17,974 nt of DNA from an uncultured Lachnospiraceae bacterium (GTDB taxonomy: Bacteria > Bacillota > Clostridia > Lachnospirales > Lachnospiraceae). Under the pieces are notes generated by a model. It did no database searches, was not told the origin of the DNA, and was given only the letters and a program-made list of their open reading frames with translations. Below, in pieces: positions 8,025-14,600 of the stretch (within the stretch, counting starts at the first letter, position 1; every line of letters starts with the position of its first letter). A program made the position numbers and the translations under genes. Location of the stretch: NCBI GenBank assembly GCA_910588825.1, contig CAJURF010000074.1, positions 1 through 17,974 on the forward strand, in the 5' to 3' direction.

Positions 8025-8813
8025 ATGATTACAAGTACTTCAAATACACAGGTAAAAAATATTATACAGCTGCAGAAAACCACAAAAGCCCGAAAAAAGC
8101 AAGGGCTTTTTGTGGTTGAAGGGTGGAAAATGTGCCGGGAGATGCCAAAGGAATGGCTACAGTCGGTGTATGCATCGGAAGAGTTTCTGGAGAATATGTC
8201 AGAGCAGACCCGGAAAGAATATGAGGAAAGAGGAATTCTAAATAGGGTGGCGGAACATGTATTTCTGCACATGAGCCAGACAAAGACGCCTCAGGGGATT
8301 CTCGCAGTTGGCAGACAGCCTGTCTATACCCTGGAGGAGATCGCCGGCGGCAGAGATGCACCTCTTATAATTGCACTGGAAGACCTGCAGGACCCGGGGA
8401 ATGTGGGGACGATTTTGCGGACGGCGGAAGCGGCCGGTGCGGCCGGTATCCTGCTGAGCAGACAGTCTGCAGACCTTTTCAATCCCAAAACCGTGCGTGC
8501 TACCATGGGGGCTGTCTACCGGCTCCCGTTTCTCTACGTGGAAAGTCTTACTGAGACGGTTCAGGAGCTGAAACGGCGCGGATACACCGTCTATGCGGCA
8601 AAAATGGACGGCAGGCTGTATGATGAAAAGGACTACACAAAGAAAACGGTGTTTCTAATTGGAAATGAGGGAAACGGCCTGACCGCACAGATGCAGAAAG
8701 AGGCTGATGAGGCAGTATGTATCCCCATGGAGGGAAAAACCGAGTCGTTAAATGCCAGTGTGGCGGCGGGGATTCTTATGTATGAGGCAGCACGGCAGCG
8801 CAGAAGGAAATAA
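8025..8813 (+). CDS. TrmH/SpoU-family RNA 2'-O-ribose methyltransferase
   Basis: This 262-aa protein matches the SPOUT class of SAM-dependent methyltransferases that modify ribose 2'-OH in rRNA or tRNA. The N-terminal substrate-binding domain (about 1-100) has the usual KARKKQGLFVVEG. The catalytic trefoil-knot domain has motif I (ALEDLQDPGNVGTILRTAEAAG, 117-138, with Asn126 and Arg132), motif II (IGNEGNGL, 212-219) and motif III (IPMEGKTESLNASVAAG, 233-249). Length and layout resemble YsgA/RlmB-like enzymes, but the exact target base cannot be named. The start has a weak AAGG at 8010-8013, which abuts the palindromic element. Any promoter must lie inside or before that element. A strong hairpin spans codons 18-31 of the gene. 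Confidence 0.9.
   Translation: MITSTSNTQVKNIIQLQKTTKARKKQGLFVVEGWKMCREMPKEWLQSVYASEEFLENMSEQTRKEYEERGILNRVAEHVFLHMSQTKTPQGILAVGRQPVYTLEEIAGGRDAPLIIALEDLQDPGNVGTILRTAEAAGAAGILLSRQSADLFNPKTVRATMGAVYRLPFLYVESLTETVQELKRRGYTVYAAKMDGRLYDEKDYTKKTVFLIGNEGNGLTAQMQKEADEAVCIPMEGKTESLNASVAAGILMYEAARQRRRK
8078..8117 (+). repeat. Strong hairpin inside the methyltransferase start
   Basis: AACCACAAAAGCCC at 8078-8091 is the reverse complement of 8103-8117 except for one extra T. This gives a 14-bp stem with a single bulge around an 11-base A-rich loop. It sits about 54-93 nt into the coding region and encodes the conserved TTKARKKQGLFVV stretch. There is no T-run after it, so it is not a standard terminator. 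Confidence 0.65.
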
Positions 8814-8867
8814 ATGTAAAGGTTTCGTTAAGGATTTCTAAAAAAGGTTTCCCTTGAAATCATTTAA

Positions 8868-8876
8868 TGGTATAAT
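8868..8876 (+). promoter_or_regulatory. Extended -10 promoter of the nfeD operon
   Basis: TGG followed by TATAAT (8871-8876) is an extended -10 element of the main vegetative sigma factor. The hexamer 17 bp upstream is TTTCCC, a poor -35, while TTGAAA at 8854-8859 is only 11 bp away and too close. Transcription would start near 8883, leaving a leader of about 180 nt that carries stem-loop copy A. Confidence 0.68.
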
Positions 8877-8899
8877 GAAAATCATATAGATAACTGCAA

Positions 8900-9007
8900 A
8901 TTCCAGAGTCACGAGTTTGGGAAAAAGAAACAAAACGAAGCAAAAAACTGTTTTAAATCCGCTTGTAATGTTGCTTTTTTGACTAAACTTTGGTTATGCA
9001 ATGGAAT
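8900..9007 (+). repeat. Stem-loop copy A (related to copy B at 15570)
   Basis: A long imperfect stem: GTTTGG... at 8915-8932 pairs with 8969-8988 through several bulges, CCAGA (8903-8907) with TTTGG (8989-8993), and ATTCCA (8900-8905) with TGGAAT (9002-9007). The last two pairings share bases and are alternatives. The left arm 8908-8940 matches 15581-15613 at 26 of 33 positions, and the right arms are also alike. It lies inside the predicted nfeD leader. It could be a leader RNA, a small RNA or a dispersed repeat. Confidence 0.62.
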
Positions 9008-9062
9008 GGGTGTTTTACAATTTTCTAAATTGGGCTTCATCAGACAGAGAGGGGGACAGCAC

Positions 9063-9527
9063 ATGAGTTTGGAACTGAATAGTACGATTTTCTGGCTGGG
9101 GCTATTGATTATACTTTTGTTAATTGAGGCGGCTACCATGGGATTGACCACCATCTGGTTCGCCGGGGGTGCGCTGGTAACTTTTTTTGCGGCACTATTT
9201 CGGGTACCGCTTGCGGTACAGATTGTTCTGTTCATAGCAGTGTCGCTGGCTCTTCTGATTTTTACCAGACCTGCAGCGGTGCGGTTTATGAACCAGAAGA
9301 CGGAGAAAACCAACGTATACAGCCTTCTGGGAGAAAAAGGTATGGTGACAGAAACCATTGAAAATCTCAAGGGTACTGGCCGGGTCAAGATTAATGGAGT
9401 AGATTGGACGGCACGTACAAGAGAGGACGGGTGTGTGATCCCTGTGGACACAGTTGTGGCTATACAGGAAGTGCAGGGGGTAAAGTTAATTGTAGAACGC
9501 TGCGTGGATGAGAAAAAGGAGGGCTGA
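9063..9527 (+). CDS. NfeD-family membrane protein
   Basis: This 154-aa protein has three predicted membrane helices (about 8-25, 28-46, 50-68) followed by a soluble OB-fold domain (about 88-146: GEKGMVTETIENLKGTGRVKINGVDW), the standard short NfeD layout. It lacks the serine protease domain of long NfeD proteins. NfeD proteins are encoded beside SPFH/flotillin-like proteins and act with them at the membrane. Here the SPFH gene follows two bases later. The ATG at 9063 is chosen because GAGGGGG at 9049-9055 is seven bases upstream and the hydrophobic segment starts right after. An in-frame TTG at 8979 would add 28 residues that fall in the right arm of the leader stem-loop. The gene is probably first in its operon. 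Confidence 0.9.
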   Translation: MSLELNSTIFWLGLLIILLLIEAATMGLTTIWFAGGALVTFFAALFRVPLAVQIVLFIAVSLALLIFTRPAAVRFMNQKTEKTNVYSLLGEKGMVTETIENLKGTGRVKINGVDWTARTREDGCVIPVDTVVAIQEVQGVKLIVERCVDEKKEG

Positions 9528-9529
9528 AT

Positions 9530-10471
9530 ATGGCAGGTTTTGGTTTTATCACATTTATTATATTTTTGATTATTGCTTTGATGGTACTGGCATCCTGCAT
9601 CAAGATTGTGCCTCAGGCATCGGCATTGATTTTGGAGCGCCTGGGCGCATACAGGGGAACCTGGGAAGTTGGCATTCATTTTAAAGTGCCTTTTATTGAG
9701 CGGGTTGCGAAACGGGTGAATTTAAAGGAGCAGGTGGTGGATTTTCCGCCTCAGCCAGTAATCACTAAAGATAATGTCACCATGCGCATTGACACGGTGG
9801 TTTTTTTTCAGATTACAGACCCTAAGCTCTATGCCTACGGGGTGGATAATCCTATTATGGCTATTGAGAATCTGTCGGCTACCACTCTGCGCAATATTAT
9901 CGGTGATATGGAGCTGGATGAGACTCTTACTTCCCGTGAAGTCATCAATACAAAGATGAGGGCTTCCCTGGATGAGGCCACAGATCCTTGGGGAATCAAA
10001 GTAAACAGAGTGGAGCTGAAAAATATTATACCGCCGGAGGCAATCCAGGATGCTATGGAAAAACAGATGAAGGCGGAGCGGGAGAGACGGGAGTCGATTC
10101 TGATTGCAGAGGGAGAGAAGCGCTCCACCATTCTGGTGGCAGAAGGAAAGAAGGAATCCGCCATTCTGGAAGCAGAGGCAGAAAAGCAGGCGGCAATCCT
10201 TCGGGCAGAGGCTCAGAAAGAGCGGATGATCCGTGAGGCAGAGGGGCAGGCGGAAGCCATTATGAAAGTCCAGCAGGCCAATGCAGATGGTATCCGGTTT
10301 ATCAGGGAAGCTGGAGCGGACCAGGCGGTGCTGACCATTAAGAGTCTGGAGGCATTTGCGAAGGCGGCTGACGGGAAAGCTACGAAGATTATTATTCCAT
10401 CAGAGCTGCAGGGTCTGGCGGGTCTGGCATCGTCCCTGAAAGAAGTGATAACAGAAAGTCCGCAGAAATGA
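9530..10471 (+). CDS. SPFH/band 7 (stomatin-like) membrane scaffold protein
   Basis: This 313-aa protein has one N-terminal membrane anchor (about 5-23) and an SPFH/PHB domain (about 25-180: VPQASALILERLGAYRGTWEVGIHFKVPF, DNVTMRIDTVVFFQITDP). A charged coiled coil at about 175-250 follows. Residues 186-240 form five 11-residue units of the type xxESILxAEGx, a hendecad pattern typical of SPFH oligomer rods. The protein is expected to form ring-like membrane scaffolds or microdomains and to work with NfeD encoded just upstream. AAGGAGGG at 9516-9523 sits six bases before the ATG, inside the end of nfeD. It resembles QmcA/paraslipin rather than true flotillin. Which membrane clients it organises is unknown, but the next gene suggests lipid turnover. 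Confidence 0.92.
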   Translation: MAGFGFITFIIFLIIALMVLASCIKIVPQASALILERLGAYRGTWEVGIHFKVPFIERVAKRVNLKEQVVDFPPQPVITKDNVTMRIDTVVFFQITDPKLYAYGVDNPIMAIENLSATTLRNIIGDMELDETLTSREVINTKMRASLDEATDPWGIKVNRVELKNIIPPEAIQDAMEKQMKAERERRESILIAEGEKRSTILVAEGKKESAILEAEAEKQAAILRAEAQKERMIREAEGQAEAIMKVQQANADGIRFIREAGADQAVLTIKSLEAFAKAADGKATKIIIPSELQGLAGLASSLKEVITESPQK

Positions 10472-10485
10472 TGAGGTGACGGCAG

Positions 10486-11628
10486 ATGAAACCGGTACTG
10501 GATCTCTCGAAAGAGTACGGGATTGTGCTGGAGGGCGGCGGAGCCAGAGGCGCTTATCAAATCGGGGCATGGAAGGCCCTGAAAGAAGCCGGCGTAAAAA
10601 TAAAAGGAATTGCAGGTACCAGTGTGGGCGCTTTAAACGGCGCCCTTATGTGTATGGAAGATTATGAAAATGCGGAAAAAGTGTGGAAAGATATTTCATA
10701 CTCCAAAGTTATGGATGTGGATGATGCACTGATGTCCCAGCTGTTCCAGGGAAAAATTCCGCTGGGCGAAGCGTTTGAGATTCTTTTTTCCACCATGAGG
10801 GACGGGGGTGTGGATGTGACTCCTCTGCGGAATCTGATCAATCAGTACGTGGACGCTGAACAAATACAGGCATCCCCTGTAGAATTTTATATTCTTACAT
10901 TCTGTGTGGATGAATTAAAAGAGCTGGATGTGGATGTACATCAAATCCAGCCGGAGGAACTGCCAGATTTGCTTTTAGCCAGCGCATATATTTTTCCTTT
11001 GTTTAAAAATGAAAAACTTCAGGGAAAAACATTCATAGACGGTGGCGTAATCAACAATGTTCCGCTGGGCTCCCTGGTAAACCGGGGATATGAAGATATC
11101 ATTATGATTCGAATATACGGGCCTGGCAGGGAAAAAAAGGTGAAAATTCCGGAGGGGACATCTGTTTATTCAGTGGAACCCCGGATTCATCTAGGGAATA
11201 TCATTGAATTTGACGCGCAGAAAAGCAGACGGAATATGACAGCGGGGTATTACGATACCCTGCGTATGATATACGGGTTGAAAGGCAGCATTTATTATGT
11301 GGATGCTCCGGAAGATGAGAGATTCTATCTAAACCGGCTGGCTTCTCTGAATTCTGACAGCGGACTGCGGAAATTTGTGGAAAGCCGTTTAAGCCAGGTC
11401 GCCCATGAACTGAAGCTGTCTTCCGGTTGGAATTATCAGGAATTATATCTGGCAGTTCTGGAAGCAGCAGCTCGTCTGCTGCAGATTAAAAAATATAAAG
11501 TGTATACCTTAGAAGCTCTGGAGACGGCTGTTGCTTTGAGAAAACATAGATTGACGGAGGGGAAGAAGACACCGCTGTTTGCAGAATTATTGTACCAAGG
11601 CGGAATTGAGGAGGATATAGAGTCATGA
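10486..11628 (+). CDS. Patatin-like phospholipase
   Basis: This 380-aa protein belongs to the patatin/RssA lipid hydrolase family. It has the oxyanion loop GGGARG (17-22), the nucleophile elbow GTSVG with Ser46, the LLASAYIFPLF stretch at 163-173 and the catalytic Asp185 in DGGVINNVP, so the Ser-Asp dyad is complete. The C-terminal 180 residues are less conserved and unassigned. No signal peptide or membrane helix is visible, so it is probably cytoplasmic or peripheral. The start has GAGGTGA at 10473-10479. Its stop overlaps the argF start as ATGA, and argF's ribosome binding site lies within its last codons. Beside NfeD and SPFH genes it may act on membrane lipids. The substrate is not predictable. 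Confidence 0.9.
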   Translation: MKPVLDLSKEYGIVLEGGGARGAYQIGAWKALKEAGVKIKGIAGTSVGALNGALMCMEDYENAEKVWKDISYSKVMDVDDALMSQLFQGKIPLGEAFEILFSTMRDGGVDVTPLRNLINQYVDAEQIQASPVEFYILTFCVDELKELDVDVHQIQPEELPDLLLASAYIFPLFKNEKLQGKTFIDGGVINNVPLGSLVNRGYEDIIMIRIYGPGREKKVKIPEGTSVYSVEPRIHLGNIIEFDAQKSRRNMTAGYYDTLRMIYGLKGSIYYVDAPEDERFYLNRLASLNSDSGLRKFVESRLSQVAHELKLSSGWNYQELYLAVLEAAARLLQIKKYKVYTLEALETAVALRKHRLTEGKKTPLFAELLYQGGIEEDIES

Positions 11629-12620
11629 ATTTAAAAAACCGTAATTTTTTAACACTGAAAGATTTTACCCCGGAAGAAATTACTTATCTGCTGGACCTGT
11701 CCGCAGATTTGAAGGAAAAAAAGAAAAAGGGGATTCCTGTGGATCGCTACAGAGGCAAAAACGTTGCACTGATTTTTGAAAAAACCAGTACCAGAACCAG
11801 GTGTGCCTTTGAAGTGGCGGCTCATGACCTGGGGATGGGAACTACTTATCTGGACCCATCTGGTTCGCAGATAGGGAAAAAGGAAAGTATTGCGGACACG
11901 GCACGGGTTTTGGGAAGGATGTATGAGGGAATCGAGTACCGGGGATTTGGACAGGAGATTGTAGAGGAACTGGCAGAACATGCAGGTGTTCCGGTGTGGA
12001 ACGGCCTGACCAATGAATACCACCCCACGCAGATGCTGGCGGATCTGCTGACTATCCGGGAAAATTTCGGAAAACTGAAAGGAATTAAATTGGTCTATAT
12101 GGGGGACGCCCGATACAATATGGGGAATTCCCTGATGATTGCCTGTGCCAAAATGGGAATGCATTTCACAGCCTGCACAACCAAGAAGTATTTCCCCAAT
12201 ACAGAGCTGGTAGAACTCTGCAAAGGTTATGCCAGGGAGAGCGGGGGTTCCATTACCCTGACAGAAGATGTGAAGCAGGGGACAAAGGATGCAGATGTGA
12301 TTTACACAGATGTATGGGTGTCCATGGGCGAGCCGGATGAAGTGTGGGAGGAGCGGATACAGGAGCTGACGCCTTATAAAGTCACAAAAGAGGTAATGGA
12401 AAATGCTTCGGAATATGCGATTTTCCTGCACTGTCTCCCGGCTTTTCACGATTTGAAAACCACTATCGGAAAAGAGATGGGGGAGAGATTTTCTCTTCAG
12501 GATATGGAAGTGACAGATGAAGTGTTTGAATCCGCCCAATCGAAAGTATTTGATGAAGCGGAAAACCGCATGCATACCATTAAAGCTGTTATGGCGGCCA
12601 CATTAGGGGATTTTTCATGA
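11625..12620 (+). CDS. argF: Ornithine carbamoyltransferase
   Basis: This 331-aa enzyme makes citrulline from ornithine and carbamoyl phosphate. Carbamoyl-phosphate contacts are the STRTR motif (55-59) and HPTQ (133-136). Ornithine and catalytic motifs are DVWVSMGE (SMG at 233-235) and HCLPAFHD (269-276). Length and overall sequence closely follow the anabolic ArgF/ArgI enzymes. No other arginine or arginine-deiminase gene is in the window, so the direction of use in the cell is inferred from similarity only. The gene is bracketed by 4-nt ATGA overlaps with the patatin gene before and birA after, so all three are translationally coupled. GAGGAGG at 11608-11614 is the ribosome binding site. 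The placement within lipid and cofactor genes is unusual. Confidence 0.95.
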   Translation: MNLKNRNFLTLKDFTPEEITYLLDLSADLKEKKKKGIPVDRYRGKNVALIFEKTSTRTRCAFEVAAHDLGMGTTYLDPSGSQIGKKESIADTARVLGRMYEGIEYRGFGQEIVEELAEHAGVPVWNGLTNEYHPTQMLADLLTIRENFGKLKGIKLVYMGDARYNMGNSLMIACAKMGMHFTACTTKKYFPNTELVELCKGYARESGGSITLTEDVKQGTKDADVIYTDVWVSMGEPDEVWEERIQELTPYKVTKEVMENASEYAIFLHCLPAFHDLKTTIGKEMGERFSLQDMEVTDEVFESAQSKVFDEAENRMHTIKAVMAATLGDFS

Positions 12621-13426
12621 GTGATGATGTCCTGAATGCGGAAGAAATCAAGAGCTGTCTGCATACAAAGTGGCTGGGCCAGAGCATATACTGCAGAGAA
12701 ACCGTTGATTCCACCAATACCTGGGCCAGACGTCTGGCAGCAGAAGGGGCTGTACATGGCACCGTTGTATTTGCAGAAGAACAGACCAGCGGGAAAGGAC
12801 GGCGGGGCAGAGGGTGGGTCATGCCCAAGGGAAGTTCTGTGGCCATGACCTGTATTCTCAGACCACAGCTGAATCCACAAAATGCTTCCATGCTGACATT
12901 GGTTATGGGACTCAGTGTGGCACAGGCGTGCCGCAGATTGTATCAAGTGGAAGCCATGATCAAGTGGCCAAATGATATTGTAATATCCGGGAAGAAAATC
13001 TGCGGTATTTTGACGGAGATGAATGTGAGAGATGACCACATACGTGATCTGGTGATTGGCGTGGGCATTAACGGGAACCTGACAAATTTTCCTGCAGAAC
13101 TGGCAGAAACCGCTTCCAGTATCCAGACAGAGCTTGGACATGCTATTTCCCGGGCGCCGCTGTCGGCGGCGGTATTGGAGCAGTTTGAGAGCAATTATGA
13201 GAAATTTTGTGTCTATGAGGACTTTTCTCAGCTCCAGGGAGATTACAACCGGATATTAATCAATCAGAACCGGAAAGTCCGGGTTCTGGAAATCGGACAT
13301 GAATGGGAAGGGACTGCCAGGGGAATAGATACCAGAGGAGAGCTTCTGGTGGAAAAAGAAGACCATACGGTAGCAGCTGTGAGTGCCGGCGAAGTATCTG
13401 TGCGTGGTGTGTATGGATATGTGTAA
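12617..13426 (+). CDS. birA: Biotin--[biotin carboxyl-carrier] ligase, HTH-less
   Basis: This 269-aa enzyme activates biotin to biotinyl-AMP and attaches it to carrier proteins such as the acetyl-CoA carboxylase BCCP. The catalytic domain has ETVDSTNTWA (28-37), the biotinyl-AMP loop GKGRRGRGW (59-67) and KWPNDI (116-121). The C-terminal small domain (about 222-269) is the usual SH3-like fold. Only about 20 residues precede the catalytic core, so the N-terminal winged helix of E. coli-type BirA repressors is missing. This should be a monofunctional (group I) ligase that does not bind operators itself. AGGGGA at 12605-12610 serves the start, which overlaps argF by four bases. coaX, often found near birA, follows after one small gene. 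Confidence 0.94.
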   Translation: MSDDVLNAEEIKSCLHTKWLGQSIYCRETVDSTNTWARRLAAEGAVHGTVVFAEEQTSGKGRRGRGWVMPKGSSVAMTCILRPQLNPQNASMLTLVMGLSVAQACRRLYQVEAMIKWPNDIVISGKKICGILTEMNVRDDHIRDLVIGVGINGNLTNFPAELAETASSIQTELGHAISRAPLSAAVLEQFESNYEKFCVYEDFSQLQGDYNRILINQNRKVRVLEIGHEWEGTARGIDTRGELLVEKEDHTVAAVSAGEVSVRGVYGYV

Positions 13427-13484
13427 AAGATAAGGAACTGTGAGTGAATTAGCTGCTGACAGGTCCTAATTACCAGGAGGTTAT

Positions 13485-13829
13485 ATGTATCAGGAGAATG
13501 TGGTGCTTTGCGGGGCAAGCGTCTATGAACAAAAATATTATTTTAATGAAGATTTTTATGCGCTTCCCCAGGCGGTTCAGGACGAACTGCATATTATGTG
13601 TGTGATGTTTACAGAGGATGTAGGCGGAGTACTGATTCTTGAATTTGATGAGGCTGGCAGCCTGCAGTTTCGTGTGGAGGCACTGGAGGCGGATGCCAGA
13701 TTCGACGAAATCGGAAGTGCTTTGAAGATTAAACAGCTGCGCAGGGAGAAGGAAGAACTGCTTCAGTCCCTGGAAATGTATTATCGGGTATTTTGTATGG
13801 GGGAAGGAATGGAGGAGACAGAACTATGA
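13485..13829 (+). CDS. Small conserved protein, probably DUF6145 family
   Basis: This 114-aa protein has no recognisable catalytic motif, signal peptide or membrane segment. It is acidic, with a predicted mixed alpha/beta body (MCVMFTEDVGGVLILEFDEAGSLQFRVEAL, about 38-67) and a charged C-terminal helix (about 78-106: ALKIKQLRREKEELLQSLEMYYRVF). From memory it resembles the small Lachnospiraceae family labelled DUF6145, but I could not verify this. It is a real gene: a strong AGGAGG at 13475-13480, consistent codon use, and an ATGA overlap with coaX, which implies translational coupling. A 58-nt gap after birA shows no terminator. A role tied to CoA or biotin metabolism is only a guess from position. 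Confidence 0.78.
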   Translation: MYQENVVLCGASVYEQKYYFNEDFYALPQAVQDELHIMCVMFTEDVGGVLILEFDEAGSLQFRVEALEADARFDEIGSALKIKQLRREKEELLQSLEMYYRVFCMGEGMEETEL

Positions 13830-14596
13830 TCCTGGTTATAGATGTGGGAAACACCAATATTACCCTGGGCGTATTTGAGGGGGAGGAAATCAAAGCGACC
13901 TTTCGCATGACCAGCGGACAGAAACGGACTTCCGATGAATACGGTATATATCTGTGCAGTATGCTGGAACACCGGGGGATTGATCCCAAGGGAGTCAGTC
14001 ATGTGGTGATCAGTTCCGTAGTGCCGGATGTGATGTATTCCCTGAACAGCGGTGTGATCAAATATTTTAATCTGCACCCTCTGGTCATTAAGCCAGGGAC
14101 AAAGACAGGAATCCGTCTGGTGACGGGAAATCCCAAGGAAATCGGTGCGGACCGCATAGTAGATGCCATGGCGGCTTACACGCTGTATGGAGGACCTGTG
14201 CTGGTGATTGATTTTGGAACGGCCACTACCTATGATTTGATACTGGAAGATGGGAGTTTTGTGGCGGGAATCACCTCACCAGGGATCAGAATCAGTGCAA
14301 AGGCATTATGGGAAGACACGGCAAAACTTCCGGCTATTGAAATACGCAAGCCAAAATCCATACTGGCAAAAGATACTATCACCAGTATGCAGGCAGGTTT
14401 AGTCTATGGGTACATAGGCCAGACAGAATATATTATCAGGAAAGTAAAAGAAGAATCCGGGCTGGGAGATGAACTGCATGTGGTAGCCACAGGCGGATTG
14501 GGAAAGATCATTGCCGATGAGGTAGATGCCATACAGGTTTATGACAATATGCTCACCTTAAAAGGACTCCGGCTTATCTATGAAAAGAATCAGTGA
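13826..14596 (+). CDS. coaX: Type III pantothenate kinase
   Basis: This 256-aa enzyme phosphorylates pantothenate, the first step of CoA synthesis, and belongs to the ASKHA fold. Motifs are the phosphate-1 loop DVGNTN (6-11), the substrate motif GADR with catalytic Asp109 (107-110), the phosphate-2 loop DFGTATTYD (129-137) and GITSPGIRIS (148-157). Type III enzymes need a monovalent cation such as K+ or NH4+ and resist CoA feedback. The start at 13826 gives the canonical MILVIDVGNTN and has GGAGGA at 13811-13816. An in-frame ATG at 13793 would add 11 non-family residues overlapping the upstream gene. The TGA stop of that gene overlaps as ATGA. Confidence 0.95.
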   Translation: MILVIDVGNTNITLGVFEGEEIKATFRMTSGQKRTSDEYGIYLCSMLEHRGIDPKGVSHVVISSVVPDVMYSLNSGVIKYFNLHPLVIKPGTKTGIRLVTGNPKEIGADRIVDAMAAYTLYGGPVLVIDFGTATTYDLILEDGSFVAGITSPGIRISAKALWEDTAKLPAIEIRKPKSILAKDTITSMQAGLVYGYIGQTEYIIRKVKEESGLGDELHVVATGGLGKIIADEVDAIQVYDNMLTLKGLRLIYEKNQ

Positions 14597-14600
14597 ACAT

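Larger units (their letters stand above)
8814..9062 (+). other. Gap before nfeD: promoter and long stem-loop
   Basis: This 249-nt gap has no gene. Near its start GATTTC (8833-8838) and GAAATC (8856-8861) can pair, with AAGG/CCTT inside. They lie just upstream of the -10 box and may mark an operator or a weak stem. The promoter at 8868-8876 and stem-loop copy A at 8900-9007 follow. GAGGGGG at 9049-9055 is the nfeD ribosome binding site. Confidence 0.6.

Noticed and set aside
8854..8876. TTGAAA with TATAAT as a classical -35/-10 pair
   Set aside because: The spacer is only 11 bp against the required 16-18. The extended TGG-TATAAT element is the better explanation.
8979..9062. Upstream TTG start for nfeD
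   Set aside because: The added 28 residues overlap the right arm of the stem-loop, and a good ribosome binding site serves ATG 9063.
7835..13469. Shared 11-mer GACAGGTCCTA in two gaps (near 7836 and 13458)
   Set aside because: Exact 11-base matches are expected many times by chance in 18 kb, and the flanks do not match.
13793..13825. Upstream ATG start for coaX
   Set aside because: The 11 extra residues are unlike the family, whose N-terminus is the phosphate loop reached directly from ATG 13826.
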